This document shows, piece by piece, positions 27,971 to 38,327 of a stretch of DNA of 64,000 nt. The DNA is from Pseudomonas sp. FP198 (GTDB taxonomy: Bacteria > Pseudomonadota > Gammaproteobacteria > Pseudomonadales > Pseudomonadaceae), in the NCBI RefSeq assembly GCF_030687895.1, contig NZ_CP117452.1, positions 2,063,501 to 2,127,500 on the forward strand, given 5' to 3'. The position numbers and the translations under genes are program-made. The first letter of the stretch is position 1, and the number at the start of each line of letters is the position of its first letter. The notes beneath the pieces are model-generated. The model did not search any database. It saw nothing but the letters and a program-made list of their open reading frames with translations, and was not told the DNA's origin.

Positions 27971-28648
27971 ATGGTGCCGGTAATTTCATCTTTTCGATCA
28001 CTGGTAGTGGCGCTGACCTGCGCCGCCGTCCTGGCGGGGTGCGCGGGGGGCGTATCGCCGCAGATAAAACGTCTGCCCGAGCGGGTCGAACTCAACAGCG
28101 TGCCGTTCTTCCGCGGCGAGATGTATCAGGGCGCGCCGCAATCATTGGCGGCCCTGCTGACCTTGCAAGGGACGGTCATCACGCCCGGGTTGCTGGAAAA
28201 ACCGTTACACCTGCCCGGTGGCGAGGCGCGTTTGCAGCAGAGTCTGCAAACCCTGGCACGTGAATACGGACTGGTGGTCTATCCCCTCGACGATGAACTT
28301 GCGGCGTTGCTTGAACAGGTGGCGGCGGGTTATCCCGTGCTGTTGCGCTACACCGAGGGTTCGGCGTTCTGGTCCGGGCCGCGCTACGCGATCCTGGCTG
28401 GCTACAACCGACAAAAACGCACCGTGCTGCTGCGGTCGGGGATGAACCGGCGGTCGTTGATGAGTTTCGATGCATTCGAATCGGCGTTCAAGGACGCGGG
28501 CGGTTGGGCGGTGTTGATTCAGCAACCCACACAACTTCCGGCCAGCATTGACTCCCAGCGCTGGCTGAAGGCCGCCGACGATTTGGCCGGGGCAGGGCAG
28601 GAGCAGGCCGCCGCGCGGGCCACCAAGGCGTTGGGCTCCGCACGCTGA
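27971..28648 (+). CDS. C39-peptidase-like lipoprotein lacking catalytic Cys and His
   Basis: 225 aa. Lipobox LAGC with Cys24. VPFFRGEMYQGAPQSLAALL aligns by eye with the C39-like motif VPFF...QCGPAALA, but the catalytic Cys is Gly54. The later SGPRYAILAGYN corresponds to WHYAVVVGYD with the catalytic His replaced by Arg138. LLRSGMNRRSLMSFDAFESA and the tail LPASIDSQRWLKAADDL match the same lipoprotein family. It is therefore probably an inactive, binding-only member anchored in the outer membrane. Start chosen at the Met giving the signal peptide. Confidence 0.75.
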   Translation: MVPVISSFRSLVVALTCAAVLAGCAGGVSPQIKRLPERVELNSVPFFRGEMYQGAPQSLAALLTLQGTVITPGLLEKPLHLPGGEARLQQSLQTLAREYGLVVYPLDDELAALLEQVAAGYPVLLRYTEGSAFWSGPRYAILAGYNRQKRTVLLRSGMNRRSLMSFDAFESAFKDAGGWAVLIQQPTQLPASIDSQRWLKAADDLAGAGQEQAAARATKALGSAR

Positions 28649-28748
28649 GTCGGGTCCCCGTTCGTCAGCTCTCGGGCACGACCTCGCATGCCTTGGGTTC
28701 TTAACGTCAGGGCCTGGAATTTCCGGGCCATGATTCAAGGAGGCAACC

Positions 28749-28952
28749 ATGGCACAGTCGAAAACACCATCAGGGCCGCACTCTTCCGAGCATTCATCCG
28801 GTGATGATGACTTGGGATTCGATCCGGACTCGCCGGATCTCGACGATCCGCAAGTGGACCCGGTAGGGCCGGCCAAGGCGCCCCGGGATGAGGAGGATGA
28901 GGAACCACCTTCTTCGAGAGCCTATGACCCACTGGGTAACCTTAAGCCCTGA
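28749..28952 (+). CDS. Acidic disordered small protein, 67 aa
   Basis: Preceded by AAGGAGGCAACC, an ideal ribosome binding site. MAQSKTPSGPHSSEHSSGDD, DLGFDPDSPDLDDPQVDPVG, then DEEDEEPPSSRAYDPLGNLK: rich in Asp, Ser, Pro and Glu, with no hydrophobic core. A terminator follows at once. Function unknown. Confidence 0.7.
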   Translation: MAQSKTPSGPHSSEHSSGDDDLGFDPDSPDLDDPQVDPVGPAKAPRDEEDEEPPSSRAYDPLGNLKP

Positions 28953-28954
28953 CA

Positions 28955-28984
28955 AAAATAGCCCCGACGAGTCGGGGCTATCTG
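28955..28984. terminator. Intrinsic hairpin between convergent genes
   Basis: ATAGCCCCGACGAGTCGGGGCTAT hairpin with a 10-bp stem, preceded by AAAAA and followed by CTGTTT. It can serve both convergent genes (28749 and pbpG). Confidence 0.8.
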
Positions 28985-28999
28985 TTTGCGCCAGCCGAA

Positions 29000-29938
29000 T
29001 TATTTTGACGCTTCTACCACGCCACTCTGGCGGCTCTTGAGGTTCTTCGCGGCCTTGTATTGCAAGGCCACGGCCGGGACACTGGCGCTTTTGCCTGTCT
29101 CGACCCAGCTGCGAATACGGCTGGCATCGGCAAAATGAGTGTATTTGCCAAACGCGTCGAGAATCACCAGCGCCATCGGACGATTACCCATTTTGGTCAC
29201 CAGCACCAGGCAATGACCGGCCTGGTTGGTGAAGCCGGTCTTGGTCAGTTGAATGTCCCAGTTCGCCTTGTGGACCAGATGATCGGTGTTGCGAAAGCCC
29301 AGGCTGTAGGCCGGCTTGCGGAACGTCACGGTCTTTTCCTTGGTGGTACTCAATTCGCTCAGCAATGGATACTTGCGCGCGGCGATCAACAGCTTGGTCA
29401 GGTCCCGGGCGGTCGAGACGTTGTGAATGGACAGGCCGGTGGGCTCGACGTAGTGGGTGCTGGACATGCCCAGCGCCTTGGCCTTGGCGTTCATCGCCGC
29501 AATGAACGCCGCGTAGCCGCCCGGATAATGATGGGCGAGGCTGGCGGCGGCGCGGTTCTCCGACGACATCAGGGCGATCAGCAGCGTGTCCCGGCGTGAC
29601 AGCTCGCTGTTGAGCTTGACCCGGGAAAACACACCTTTCATTTCCGGCGTGTTGGCGATGGTCATGGAAATGTATTCGTCCAGGTTCTGCCTGGCGTCCA
29701 GCACGATCAGGCCGGTCATCAACTTGGTCACCGATGCGATCGGCACCACGACGTCCGGATTGCTCGAATAGACCACCTTGTCCGTCTGCAGGTCCAGCAG
29801 GATCGCACTGCCGGAGGCGACCTGCAGTTTTGAAGTGTCTCGTGGCGGGGCAATGGTTTCCTGCGCGCTGACGTTCTGCGTGATGAAGGTGCCTGTGAAA
29901 AGGAAAAACAGGCTGAGGATCGAAAGACGGATTTTCAC
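29000..29938 (-). CDS. pbpG: D-alanyl-D-alanine endopeptidase PbpG (PBP7)
   Basis: 312 aa if translation begins at the GTG 29938, which yields a clean signal peptide ([20 protein letters not shown], cleavage after VSA). The open frame extends to ATG 30001, which adds 21 hydrophilic residues and lacks a ribosome binding site. Penicillin-binding motifs: SVTK (SxxK) in [14 protein letters not shown] (SxN) in [20 protein letters not shown], and KTG in [12 protein letters not shown]. It cleaves D-Ala-meso-DAP cross-links in the periplasm during murein remodelling. Confidence 0.93.
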   Translation of the reverse strand: MKIRLSILSLFFLFTGTFITQNVSAQETIAPPRDTSKLQVASGSAILLDLQTDKVVYSSNPDVVVPIASVTKLMTGLIVLDARQNLDEYISMTIANTPEMKGVFSRVKLNSELSRRDTLLIALMSSENRAAASLAHHYPGGYAAFIAAMNAKAKALGMSSTHYVEPTGLSIHNVSTARDLTKLLIAARKYPLLSELSTTKEKTVTFRKPAYSLGFRNTDHLVHKANWDIQLTKTGFTNQAGHCLVLVTKMGNRPMALVILDAFGKYTHFADASRIRSWVETGKSASVPAVALQYKAAKNLKSRQSGVVEASK

Positions 29939-30177
29939 GCGAGTAGACTCGATGGAGTTGAAGGTGCTGTCGAGCAGCGGCTTGTTGAAAAAGCGCCGCA
30001 TTTTAGGAGTATGGGCGACGCCAGCGCTATATGCCTGTGCCGTCGGGGCGCATCAATAAATAAAGTTTAATGAAGGCGATTCTGGCGAATCGGATCTGAA
30101 AAATTTGTAAATCGTCAGATTCGGGCGCGCGCTGCACGGACCAACGTCCGCCGATCAGGGATCAGATGACAAAATAC

Positions 30178-30270
30178 TGTGGGAGCGAGCCTGCTCGCGA
30201 TAGCGGTGTCTATGCCAGCATTGATGTTGGCTGATCCCAAGCTATCGCGAGCAGGCTCGCTCCCACAGGG
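30178..30270. repeat. REP inverted pair (BIME)
   Basis: TGTGGGAGCGAGCCTGCTCG at 30179 and its reverse complement from 30245 form a long inverted repeat, between pbpG and folD. The 295-base gap holds nothing else recognisable. Confidence 0.88.
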
Positions 30271-30296
30271 TGTGTAACTGAGTTGAAGCGGCTAAT

Positions 30297-31151
30297 TCAG
30301 CTATGCAGCGTCTCGGCCGCATAAAGGGTGTTTTCCAGCAGGCAGGCCCGGGTCATCGGTCCTACGCCGCCGGGTACCGGCGTGATCCAGCCGGCGCGGG
30401 GCAGGGCGGTCTCATAGACCACGTCGCCCACCAGCTTGCCGTCGTCCTGGCGGTTGATGCCGACGTCGATGACGATGGCGCCTTCCTTGATCCATTCGCC
30501 TTTGACCAGGCCCGGCTTGCCGGCGGCCACCACCACCAGGTCAGCCCGACCGACGTGGCCCGCCAGGTCCTTGGTGAAGCGATGGGTCACGGTGACGGTA
30601 CAGCCCGCGAGCAGCAATTCCATGGCCATCGGCCGGCCAACGATGTTGGAGGCGCCCACGACCACGGCGTCGAGCCCGTAAAGATCCACGCCAGTGCTTT
30701 CCAGCAAGGTCATGATGCCCTTGGGCGTGCACGGGCGCAGCAATGGGATGCGTTGAGCGAGGCGACCGACGTTATAAGGATGGAAACCGTCGACGTCCTT
30801 GTCCGGGCGGATACGCTCCAGCAGTTTAGAGGCGTCAAGGTGTTCGGGCAGCGGTAGCTGGAGCAGCACGCCATCGATGTTCGGATCGTCATTGAGGCGG
30901 TCGATCAGATCGGCCAGCGCTTGCTGAGTGGTTTCGGAAGGCAGGTCGTAGGCCTGGGAAAGGAAGCCGACCTCTTCACAGTCTTTACGCTTGTGCGAGA
31001 CATAAACCTGAGAGGCAGGATCGCTGCCGACCAGGATCACCGCAAGGCCGGGCGTGCGCAGGCCTTGCTGGCGGCGCTCGGTGACTCGTTGGGCGATCTG
31101 CTGGCGCAGGCTGGCGGCGATCGATTTGCCGTCGATAAGTTGTGCAGTCAT
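30297..31151 (-). CDS. folD: Bifunctional methylene-THF dehydrogenase/cyclohydrolase FolD
   Basis: 284 aa. Interconverts 5,10-methylene-THF and 10-formyl-THF with [24 protein letters not shown] carries the catalytic Lys (YVSHKRK) with preceding Tyr; [45 protein letters not shown] and [18 protein letters not shown] are FolD signatures. Divergent from the tRNA cluster with a 281-base gap that holds the tRNA promoter. Confidence 0.97.
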   Translation of the reverse strand: MTAQLIDGKSIAASLRQQIAQRVTERRQQGLRTPGLAVILVGSDPASQVYVSHKRKDCEEVGFLSQAYDLPSETTQQALADLIDRLNDDPNIDGVLLQLPLPEHLDASKLLERIRPDKDVDGFHPYNVGRLAQRIPLLRPCTPKGIMTLLESTGVDLYGLDAVVVGASNIVGRPMAMELLLAGCTVTVTHRFTKDLAGHVGRADLVVVAAGKPGLVKGEWIKEGAIVIDVGINRQDDGKLVGDVVYETALPRAGWITPVPGGVGPMTRACLLENTLYAAETLHS

Positions 31152-31247
31152 TGCGCGTGGTTAACCATCGAGAGGGGAAAAAAAGAGAACGCATTCTCGC
31201 ATGCCGAGGCGTGAGGGCAAAGGCGCTTGGTCTGCAAATTCCCCTAA

Positions 31248-31309
31248 GCCCTTTAATTAAATGAATTTTTTTTAAAAAAGAGTTGACGACCTATCGGGCC
31301 GTCTATAAC
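31248..31309 (+). promoter_or_regulatory. Stable-RNA promoter with UP-like A/T tract
   Basis: -35 TTGACG at 31283-31288 and -10 TATAAC at 31304-31309 (15-base spacer, slightly short). Directly upstream lies an A/T block (TTTAATTAAATGAATTTTTT) in the UP-element position, and a GC-bearing discriminator follows. It should drive the tRNA-Arg/His/Leu transcript. Confidence 0.6.
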
Positions 31310-31432
31310 ATTCGTCGCACTTGTCGGGCACAGCCTAGCACTGGTTAAGAAGGTTGAGCGGAGTTGGTAGTTTAAACTCGGCAAAACTGAAAGCACTTAG
31401 TTTGTAATCGTCCAAGAATACAGATTAAAAAG

Positions 31433-31509
31433 GCGCCCGTAGCTCAGCTGGATAGAGCATCCGCCTTCTAAGCGGATGGTCGCAGGTTCGAGTCCTGCCG
31501 GGTGCGCCA
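31433..31509 (+). tRNA. tRNA-Arg (anticodon TCT)
   Basis: 77-nt cloverleaf: acceptor GCGCCCG pairs with CGGGTGC (one G-T), D-arm AGCTCAGCTGGATAGAGC, anticodon arm CCGCCTTCTAAGCGG with loop CTTCTAA, T-arm GCAGGTTCGAGTCCTGC, encoded CCA. Reads AGA codons. Confidence 0.97.
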
Positions 31510-31550
31510 ATTAGGCAGCTTTGGCACAAGTAACGCTACAAGGCAATATG

Positions 31551-31626
31551 GTGGGCGTAGCTCAGTTGGTAGAGCACGGGATTGTGACTCCCGTTGTCGT
31601 GGGTTCGATCCCCATCGTCCACCCCA
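31551..31626 (+). tRNA. tRNA-His (anticodon GTG)
   Basis: 76 nt plus the tRNA-His-specific extra G-1 at 31550, which pairs with the C discriminator. Acceptor GTGGGCG/CGTCCAC, anticodon loop TTGTGAC, T-arm GTGGGTTCGATCCCCAT, encoded CCA. Confidence 0.97.
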
Positions 31627-31635
31627 TATTCTAGA

Positions 31636-31667
31636 AAGGCGCCAGATCTAACAATCTGGCGCCTTTG
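31636..31667 (+). terminator. Hairpin between tRNA-His and tRNA-Leu
   Basis: AAGGCGCCAGAT / ATCTGGCGCCTTT with a 12-bp stem and short T run (TTTGCTTT). Partial termination or processing site ahead of tRNA-Leu. Confidence 0.65.
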
Positions 31668-31684
31668 CTTTAAAAGCTTGATAC

Positions 31685-31769
31685 GCGGATGTGGTGGAAT
31701 TGGTAGACACACTGGATTTAGGTTCCAGCGCCGCAAGGTGTGAGAGTTCGAGTCTCTCCGTCCGCACCA
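31685..31769 (+). tRNA. tRNA-Leu (anticodon TAG)
   Basis: 85-nt class II tRNA: acceptor GCGGATG/CGTCCGC, anticodon arm CTGGATTTAGGTTCCAG (loop TTTAGGT), long variable arm CGCCGCAAGGTG, T-arm AGAGTTCGAGTCTCT, encoded CCA. Confidence 0.97.
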
Positions 31770-31796
31770 TACAAGTCGCTATTTAATTAGCAGAGA

Positions 31797-31835
31797 ACGG
31801 CGCAGAACCTGAGAAGGGGCTGCGCCGTTTTTGTT
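31797..31835 (+). terminator. Intrinsic terminator of the tRNA cluster
   Basis: AACGGCGCAG...CTGCGCCGTTTTTG hairpin (stem ACGGCGCAG/CTGCGCCGT) and T5. The 350 bases from here to tig hold no supported gene. Confidence 0.88.
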
Positions 31836-32186
31836 TTCACTGGTTACCTGTCGGCGTCGGTCCTGGGGCGGGCGCGCGGCGGCTGTGTTCGCGATTGTGT
31901 TTCGCGATGATACTCGGCATGCCCGTCGGTCTTTTTATAAAGGGCCGCATGCCAGGCGCGCGGTTGCGGTGCTTCTATATAGGAAGGTGCTGCGCAGAGC
32001 CTTGGCGGTGATCGACTGTATTAGCAAACCGGGCGGGGCATGAACCATGGCCCTGCTTATAAATTCGGCGTCTGTTTCCTGCGTGTTTTCAGTAGGGTGA
32101 CTTCTTGAGTTTGACCTACTAGAATGCATGCCCTTGATTCTGGGGTCGGAAACGCCCGGCCAACGTCTGTGCAACGAGGAATATCC

Positions 32187-33497
32187 ATGCAAGTTTCTGT
32201 TGAAAATACTTCTGCTCTTGAGCGCCGCATGAGCATCACCGTGCCAGCTGAGCGTATCGAGACTCAGGTCAACAAGCGTCTGCAGCAGACTGCCCAAAAG
32301 GCCAAAATCCCAGGTTTCCGCCCAGGCAAAGTGCCAATGAGCGTGATCCGTCAGCGTTACGAAGCTGATGCGCGCCAGGAAGCCGTGGGCGACGTGATCC
32401 AGTCTTCGTTCTACGAAGCGGTGGTCGAGCAGAAGCTGAACCCGGCTGGCGCTCCCTCCGTCGAGCCTAAAGTGCTGGAAAAAGGCAAGGATCTCGAGTT
32501 CGTTGCCACGTTTGAAGTGTTCCCCGAGTTCACCGTCGCCGGTTTCGAGTCCATTGCCGTCGAGCGCCTGAGCGCTGACGTTTCGGATGCCGACCTGGAC
32601 AAGATGCTCGACATCCTGCGCAAGCAGAACACCCGTTTCGAAGCCACTGATCGTGCCGCCCAGAACGAAGACCAGCTGAACATCGATTTCGTCGGCAAGG
32701 TCGACGGCGAAGTGTTCGCTGGCGGTTCCGCCAAGGCTACCCAGCTGGTGCTGGGCTCCGGTCGCATGATCCCGGGCTTCGAAGACGGCCTGGTTGGCGC
32801 CAAGGCCGGCGAAGAGCGCGTTCTGAACGTGACCTTCCCAGAGGATTATCAGAGCCTGGACCTGGCCGGCAAAGCCGCCGAGTTCACCGTGACCGTCAAC
32901 AGCGTTTCCGAGCCTAAGCTGCCTGAGCTGAACGAAGAGTTCTTCGCCCAGTTCGGTATCAAGGAAACCGGTCTGGAAGGTTTCCGCGCCGAAGTTCGCA
33001 AGAACATGGAGCGCGAGCTGCGTCAGGCCATCAAGTCCAAGGTCAAGAACCAGGTCATGGACGGTCTGCTGGCCTCCAACCCGATCGAAGTGCCGAAGGC
33101 TCTGCTGGACAACGAAGTGAACCGTCTGCGCGTGCAGGCCGTTCAGCAGTTCGGTGGCAACATCAAGCCTGACCAACTGCCGGCTGAACTCTTCGAAGAG
33201 CAAGCCAAGCGCCGCGTCGTGCTGGGCCTGATCGTCGCCGAAGTGGTCAAGCAGTTCGAACTCAAGCCTGACGAAGCCCGCGTTCGCGAGCTGATCCAGG
33301 AAATGGCCTCGGCTTACCAAGAGCCTGAGCAGGTCGTGTCCTGGTACTACAAGAACGAGCAGCAGCTGAACGAAGTCCGTTCGGTTGTGCTGGAAGAGCA
33401 AGTTGTGGATACTGTTCTGCAGAAAGCTAGCGTGACCGACAAAGCGGTCTCTTACGAAGAAGCGGTCAAGCCGGTGGAAGCTCCACAAGCCGATTGA
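32187..33497 (+). CDS. tig: Trigger factor, ribosome-bound chaperone and prolyl isomerase
   Basis: 436 aa from ATG 32187 (AACGAGGAATATCC upstream). N-terminal ribosome-binding domain with the tip [16 protein letters not shown], middle FKBP domain ([33 protein letters not shown]) and C-terminal chaperone arms ([17 protein letters not shown]). First gene of the tig-clpP-clpX-lon protein-quality-control block. A 70-residue upstream frame extension is absent in the family and was discarded. Confidence 0.98.
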   Translation: MQVSVENTSALERRMSITVPAERIETQVNKRLQQTAQKAKIPGFRPGKVPMSVIRQRYEADARQEAVGDVIQSSFYEAVVEQKLNPAGAPSVEPKVLEKGKDLEFVATFEVFPEFTVAGFESIAVERLSADVSDADLDKMLDILRKQNTRFEATDRAAQNEDQLNIDFVGKVDGEVFAGGSAKATQLVLGSGRMIPGFEDGLVGAKAGEERVLNVTFPEDYQSLDLAGKAAEFTVTVNSVSEPKLPELNEEFFAQFGIKETGLEGFRAEVRKNMERELRQAIKSKVKNQVMDGLLASNPIEVPKALLDNEVNRLRVQAVQQFGGNIKPDQLPAELFEEQAKRRVVLGLIVAEVVKQFELKPDEARVRELIQEMASAYQEPEQVVSWYYKNEQQLNEVRSVVLEEQVVDTVLQKASVTDKAVSYEEAVKPVEAPQAD

Positions 33498-33522
33498 TGG
33501 TTCTGCGGTAAGAAATACACAC

Positions 33523-33550
33523 CATAAGCCAGCCTTCGCGCTGGCTTATG
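33523..33550. other. Intergenic inverted repeat between tig and clpP
   Basis: CATAAGCCAGC-CTTCGC-GCTGGCTTATG, an 11-bp perfect stem without T-tract, so more likely an RNA processing or attenuation hairpin than a full terminator. Confidence 0.6.
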
Positions 33551-33589
33551 CGTATTCAAGACATAACTATTTGGGAGTGACTGCGAGAC

Positions 33590-34225
33590 ATGTCCCGCAA
33601 TTCTTTTTATCAGCAGAGCTCTGACATCCAGGCCGCAGGCGGCCTGGTCCCTATGGTTATCGAGCAGTCCGCCCGTGGCGAACGTGCCTATGACATCTAT
33701 TCGCGTCTGCTCAAGGAACGAGTGATCTTTTTGGTAGGTCCGGTAGAGGACTACATGGCCAACCTGATCTGTGCACAACTACTGTTCCTTGAAGCCGAAA
33801 ACCCGGACAAGGATATCCATCTCTATATCAACTCCCCGGGCGGTTCGGTGACGGCGGGCATGTCGATCTACGACACCATGCAGTTCATCAAGCCTAACGT
33901 TTCGACGACCTGCATCGGCCAGGCCTGCAGCATGGGTGCGTTTTTGCTGACCGCCGGTGCTCACGGCAAGCGTTACTGCCTGCCGAATTCCCGCGTGATG
34001 ATTCACCAGCCGCTGGGCGGTTTCCAGGGCCAGGCATCCGATATCGAAATCCATGCCAAGGAAATCCTCTTCATCCGCGAGCGCCTCAACACCTTGATGG
34101 CCAAGCACAGCGGACGCACGCTTGAAGAAATCGAGCGCGATACCAATCGCGACAATTTCATGAGCGCTGAAGCCGCACGTGAATATGGTCTGATCGATGA
34201 AGTGATCAGCCAGCGCCCCGCTTAA
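33590..34225 (+). CDS. clpP: ATP-dependent Clp protease proteolytic subunit
   Basis: 211 aa. Catalytic Ser in [15 protein letters not shown], His in [15 protein letters not shown], and the Asp in the [10 protein letters not shown] region. [20 protein letters not shown] is the oxyanion-hole/handle region. Fourteen-mer peptidase that works with ClpX, encoded next. A short N-terminal propeptide (about 15 residues) is expected to be removed. Confidence 0.98.
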   Translation: MSRNSFYQQSSDIQAAGGLVPMVIEQSARGERAYDIYSRLLKERVIFLVGPVEDYMANLICAQLLFLEAENPDKDIHLYINSPGGSVTAGMSIYDTMQFIKPNVSTTCIGQACSMGAFLLTAGAHGKRYCLPNSRVMIHQPLGGFQGQASDIEIHAKEILFIRERLNTLMAKHSGRTLEEIERDTNRDNFMSAEAAREYGLIDEVISQRPA

Positions 34226-34268
34226 AATAAGCAGCTCAAAATGAGGTTGATCGGTAGCTCCGATCATC

Positions 34269-34291
34269 TGCGGGCTTGAAAAAGCCCGCAA
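34269..34291. other. Intergenic hairpin between clpP and clpX
   Basis: TGCGGGCTT-GAAA-AAGCCCGCA, a 9-bp stem with a GNRA-like loop but no T-tract; probably an attenuator or mRNA-stability element. Confidence 0.6.
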
Positions 34292-34337
34292 TTGCCTTCA
34301 TCTTGTGTTGCAAGCCTATCGGATTTGGATCGATCGA

Positions 34338-35621
34338 ATGACTGACACCCGCAACGGCGAGGACAACGGCAAACTGCTCTATTGCTCCTTCTGTGGCAAA
34401 AGCCAGCATGAAGTACGCAAATTGATTGCCGGCCCCTCGGTCTTCATTTGCGACGAGTGCGTCGACCTGTGCAATGACATCATCCGCGAGGAGGTGCAGG
34501 AAGCCCAGGCCGAAAGCAGCGCGCATAAGTTGCCTTCGCCCAAAGAAATCAGCGGCATCCTTGACCAGTATGTAATCGGTCAGGAGCGTGCGAAAAAGGT
34601 ACTGGCCGTAGCGGTGTACAACCACTACAAGCGCCTGAACCAGCGTGACAAGAAGAATGACGAAGTCGAACTCGGCAAGAGCAACATCCTGCTGATCGGC
34701 CCGACAGGCTCGGGTAAGACCCTGCTTGCCGAAACCCTGGCCCGTTTGCTGAACGTTCCGTTCACCATCGCCGACGCAACCACCCTCACCGAGGCGGGTT
34801 ATGTGGGTGAGGACGTCGAGAACATCATTCAGAAACTGCTGCAGAAGTGCGACTACGACGTGGAAAAGGCCCAGATGGGCATTGTCTACATCGACGAAAT
34901 CGACAAGATTTCCCGCAAGTCCGACAACCCGTCCATCACCCGGGATGTTTCCGGGGAGGGTGTGCAGCAGGCCTTGCTCAAGTTGATCGAAGGCACGGTC
35001 GCTTCCGTTCCGCCGCAAGGCGGTCGCAAGCACCCGCAGCAGGAATTCCTGCAGGTCGACACGCGTAACATCCTGTTCATCTGCGGTGGTGCGTTCTCCG
35101 GCCTGGAAAAGGTCATCCAGAACCGTTCCACCCGTGGCGGCATCGGTTTCAACGCCGAGGTTCGCAGCAAGGAAGAGGGCAAGAAGGTCGGTGAATCCCT
35201 GCGTGAAGTCGAGCCTGACGATCTGGTCAAGTTTGGCTTGATTCCGGAATTCGTCGGTCGTCTGCCGGTCCTGGCGACACTGGACGAGCTGGATGAAGCT
35301 GCGTTGATGCAGATTCTGACCGAGCCGAAAAACGCCCTGACCAAGCAATATGCCAAGCTGTTCGAAATGGAAGGCGTAGACCTCGAGTTCCGTTCCGACG
35401 CGCTGAAATCCGTCGCCAAGCGTGCCTTGGAGCGTAAAACCGGTGCCCGTGGGTTGCGTTCGATTCTCGAAGGCGTATTGCTCGATACGATGTACGAAAT
35501 CCCCTCGCAGTCCGAGGTGAGTAAAGTCGTCATCGACGAAAGCGTCATAGAAGGCAAGTCCAAGCCACTGTATATCTACGAAAACAGTGAGCCGGCTGCC
35601 AAGGCTGCGCCGGACGCATAA
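34338..35621 (+). CDS. clpX: Clp protease ATP-binding subunit ClpX
   Basis: 427 aa from ATG 34338. N-terminal C4 zinc-binding domain ([24 protein letters not shown]), Walker [12 protein letters not shown], Walker [15 protein letters not shown], the sensor and pore regions (GYVGEDVEN), an IGF-type ClpP contact loop region ([11 protein letters not shown]) and sensor II ([13 protein letters not shown]). AAA+ unfoldase that feeds substrates to ClpP. The gap from clpP is 112 bases. Confidence 0.98.
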   Translation: MTDTRNGEDNGKLLYCSFCGKSQHEVRKLIAGPSVFICDECVDLCNDIIREEVQEAQAESSAHKLPSPKEISGILDQYVIGQERAKKVLAVAVYNHYKRLNQRDKKNDEVELGKSNILLIGPTGSGKTLLAETLARLLNVPFTIADATTLTEAGYVGEDVENIIQKLLQKCDYDVEKAQMGIVYIDEIDKISRKSDNPSITRDVSGEGVQQALLKLIEGTVASVPPQGGRKHPQQEFLQVDTRNILFICGGAFSGLEKVIQNRSTRGGIGFNAEVRSKEEGKKVGESLREVEPDDLVKFGLIPEFVGRLPVLATLDELDEAALMQILTEPKNALTKQYAKLFEMEGVDLEFRSDALKSVAKRALERKTGARGLRSILEGVLLDTMYEIPSQSEVSKVVIDESVIEGKSKPLYIYENSEPAAKAAPDA

Positions 35622-35639
35622 GTGTCCCGCTGTCGGAAT

Positions 35640-35672
35640 AAAGGAGGGGCCTTCGGGCCCCTTTGCTATTAG
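35640..35672 (+). terminator. Intrinsic terminator after clpX
   Basis: AAAGGAGGGGCCTTCGGGCCCCTTTGCTATT: GGGGCC/GGCCCC stem with TTCG loop and short T run. Separates the clpXP unit from lon. Confidence 0.75.
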
Positions 35673-35695
35673 CGCGTTTTAGACGTGTCTTAGCG

Positions 35696-35725
35696 CTTGT
35701 TTTTTTTGAAGGCTGCCCCCATCTT
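35696..35725 (+). promoter_or_regulatory. Sigma-32 (heat-shock) promoter of lon
   Basis: CTTGTTT at 35696-35702 and CCCCATCTT at 35717-35725, with a 14-base spacer, fit the RpoH consensus CTTGAAA-N11-16-CCCCATNT. The lon ATG is 58 bases further. Confidence 0.8.
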
Positions 35726-35782
35726 GGTTTCAAGCTTACTTCCATCTGTTCACGGCCTTACGGCCGCCGTAGAGGCGAAATC

Positions 35783-38179
35783 ATGAAGACAACCATCGAA
35801 TTGCCTCTCCTGCCATTGCGCGATGTCGTGGTATATCCGCACATGGTTATCCCGCTGTTCGTGGGGCGCGAGAAGTCCATCGAAGCCCTCGAGGCCGCGA
35901 TGACGGGTGATAAGCAGATTCTTCTGATCGCTCAGAGAAACCCTGCCGACGATGATCCCGGTGAAGACGCACTTTATCGCGTAGGTACGATTGCAACGGT
36001 CCTGCAACTGCTCAAGCTTCCTGACGGCACCGTCAAGGTTCTGGTCGAGGGCGAACAGCGCGGGGCGGTCGAGCGTTTCAGCGAAGTGGACGGGCATTGC
36101 CGTGCCGAGGTGTCGCTGATCGACGAAGTCGAGGCGCCGGAGCGTGAGTCGGAGGTTTTTGTCCGCAGCCTGCTGTCGCAGTTCGAACAGTATGTGCAGT
36201 TGGGCAAGAAGGTGCCTGCCGAGGTCCTGTCGTCGCTCAACAGCATCGATGAGCCAGGACGCCTGGTCGATACGATGGCGGCCCACATGGCCCTCAAGAT
36301 CGAGCAGAAGCAGGAAATCCTCGAGATTATCGAGTTGTCGGCGCGTGTCGAGCACGTACTGGCATTGCTCGACGGCGAAATCGACCTGCTGCAGGTCGAA
36401 AAACGCATTCGTGGTCGTGTCAAGAAACAGATGGAGCGCAGTCAGCGTGAGTATTATCTGAATGAGCAGATGAAGGCCATTCAGAAAGAGCTCGGCGATG
36501 GCGACGAAGGTCACAACGAAATCGAAGAGCTGAAAAAGCGCATCGATGCCGCTGGCCTGCCAAAGGATGCGCTTGCCAAGGCCCAGGCCGAGCTGAACAA
36601 GCTCAAGCAGATGTCGCCGATGTCTGCCGAAGCCACCGTGGTGCGGTCCTACATCGACTGGCTGGTCCAGGTGCCGTGGAAAGCCCAGAGCAAAGTCCGC
36701 CTGGACCTGGCGCGTGCCGAGGACATCCTCGATGCGGACCATTACGGCCTGGAAGAGGTCAAGGAGCGCATCCTTGAATACCTCGCCGTGCAGAAACGCG
36801 TGAAGAAGATTCGTGGCCCGGTCCTGTGCCTGGTCGGACCTCCGGGTGTCGGTAAAACTTCCCTGGCGGAATCGATCGCCCATGCCACCAACCGCAAATT
36901 TGTGCGCATGGCACTTGGCGGCGTGCGTGACGAGGCGGAAATTCGTGGGCATCGCCGCACGTACATCGGTTCCATGCCAGGAAGATTGATTCAAAAGATG
37001 ACGAAGGTGGGGGTACGCAACCCGCTGTTCCTTTTGGATGAAATCGACAAGATGGGCAGCGATATGCGCGGTGATCCTGCGTCTGCGTTGCTTGAGGTGC
37101 TCGATCCCGAGCAGAATCACAATTTCAACGATCACTACCTGGAAGTCGACTACGACCTCTCCGACGTGATGTTCCTGTGCACCTCCAACTCGATGAATAT
37201 CCCGCCAGCGTTGCTGGACCGGATGGAGGTGATTCGTCTGCCGGGCTACACCGAAGACGAGAAGATCAACATCGCCGTCAAGTACCTTTCGCCCAAGCAG
37301 ATCCAGGCCAACGGCCTGAAAAAGGGCGAGCTGGAATTTGACGAGGAGGCGATTCGCGACATCATTCGTTACTACACCCGTGAAGCCGGTGTGCGTGGTC
37401 TCGAGCGGCAGATTGCCAAGGTCTGCCGCAAGGCGGTCAAAGAGCACGCGCTGGAAAAACGCTTCGCGGTCAAGGTGACATCCGACCTGCTGGAGCACTT
37501 CCTCGGCGTGCGCAAGTTCCGCTACGGGCTCGCCGAGCAGCAGGACCAGATCGGCCAGGTGACCGGCCTCGCGTGGACGCAAGTCGGCGGCGAGTTGCTG
37601 ACCATCGAAGCCGCCGTGGTTCCGGGCAAGGGCCAATTGATCAAGACCGGTTCCCTCGGCGATGTCATGGTGGAGTCGATCACCGCGGCGCTGACAGTTG
37701 TGCGTAGCCGTGCCCGAAGCCTGGGCATTCCCCTGGATTTCCATGAGAAGCGTGACACGCATATCCACATGCCGGAGGGCGCTACGCCCAAGGATGGACC
37801 GAGCGCCGGCGTGGGCATGTGCACAGCCTTGGTTTCAGCGTTGACGGGCATTCCGGTACGTGCGGATGTCGCCATGACCGGTGAAATCACTCTGCGTGGC
37901 CAGGTCCTGGCGATTGGCGGCCTGAAAGAAAAACTTCTGGCCGCTCACCGTGGCGGGATCAAGATCGTGATCATTCCGGAAGAGAATGTCCGTGATCTCA
38001 AGGAAATTCCCGACAACATCAAGCAGGATCTTCAGATCAAACCGGTTAAATGGATTGACGAAGTCCTGCAAATTGCGCTGCAATACGCGCCGGAGCCCTT
38101 GCCGGATGTGGCTCCGGAGATTGTCGCAAAGGAAGAAAAGCGAGAGTCTGACTCTAAGGAAAGAATTAGCACGCATTAA
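35783..38179 (+). CDS. lon: ATP-dependent Lon protease
   Basis: 798 aa from ATG 35783. N-terminal LAN domain ([20 protein letters not shown]), central AAA+ with Walker [16 protein letters not shown] and Walker [15 protein letters not shown], and C-terminal S16 protease with Ser in [12 protein letters not shown] and Lys in [14 protein letters not shown]. Degrades misfolded and regulatory proteins. Transcribed from its own heat-shock promoter and separated from clpX by a terminator. Confidence 0.98.
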   Translation: MKTTIELPLLPLRDVVVYPHMVIPLFVGREKSIEALEAAMTGDKQILLIAQRNPADDDPGEDALYRVGTIATVLQLLKLPDGTVKVLVEGEQRGAVERFSEVDGHCRAEVSLIDEVEAPERESEVFVRSLLSQFEQYVQLGKKVPAEVLSSLNSIDEPGRLVDTMAAHMALKIEQKQEILEIIELSARVEHVLALLDGEIDLLQVEKRIRGRVKKQMERSQREYYLNEQMKAIQKELGDGDEGHNEIEELKKRIDAAGLPKDALAKAQAELNKLKQMSPMSAEATVVRSYIDWLVQVPWKAQSKVRLDLARAEDILDADHYGLEEVKERILEYLAVQKRVKKIRGPVLCLVGPPGVGKTSLAESIAHATNRKFVRMALGGVRDEAEIRGHRRTYIGSMPGRLIQKMTKVGVRNPLFLLDEIDKMGSDMRGDPASALLEVLDPEQNHNFNDHYLEVDYDLSDVMFLCTSNSMNIPPALLDRMEVIRLPGYTEDEKINIAVKYLSPKQIQANGLKKGELEFDEEAIRDIIRYYTREAGVRGLERQIAKVCRKAVKEHALEKRFAVKVTSDLLEHFLGVRKFRYGLAEQQDQIGQVTGLAWTQVGGELLTIEAAVVPGKGQLIKTGSLGDVMVESITAALTVVRSRARSLGIPLDFHEKRDTHIHMPEGATPKDGPSAGVGMCTALVSALTGIPVRADVAMTGEITLRGQVLAIGGLKEKLLAAHRGGIKIVIIPEENVRDLKEIPDNIKQDLQIKPVKWIDEVLQIALQYAPEPLPDVAPEIVAKEEKRESDSKERISTH

Positions 38180-38203
38180 TACGCATTTGCCTGGGGGGCT
38201 TCC

Positions 38204-38233
38204 TTGACAGTTTTTTAGAGCCCTTGTTATAAA
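38204..38233 (+). promoter_or_regulatory. Sigma-70 promoter of hupB
   Basis: TTGACA at 38204-38209 and TATAAA at 38228-38233 with an 18-base spacer: a near-consensus promoter 95 bases before hupB. Confidence 0.8.
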
Positions 38234-38327
38234 GCGGCTCTTAAGTGTCTGCAGGCCATTCAGCACTCGTTTTTGCTTTCACCAAAAAAACTTAGAATCA
38301 TCTCAAATAGATATAAGGGGACTTAGA

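Noticed and set aside
29939..30001. ATG at 30001 as the start of pbpG.
   Set aside because: It adds a hydrophilic stretch before the signal peptide and lacks a ribosome binding site; the GTG at 29938 fits PBP7 proteins better.
31831..32043. 70-codon open frame upstream of tig.
   Set aside because: Arg-rich, no ribosome binding site, no family resemblance; it lies in the promoter region of tig and is probably chance.
34269..34291. Hairpins after tig and clpP as full terminators.
   Set aside because: Neither is followed by a T-tract, and the clp genes are normally partly co-transcribed; listed as intergenic hairpins instead.
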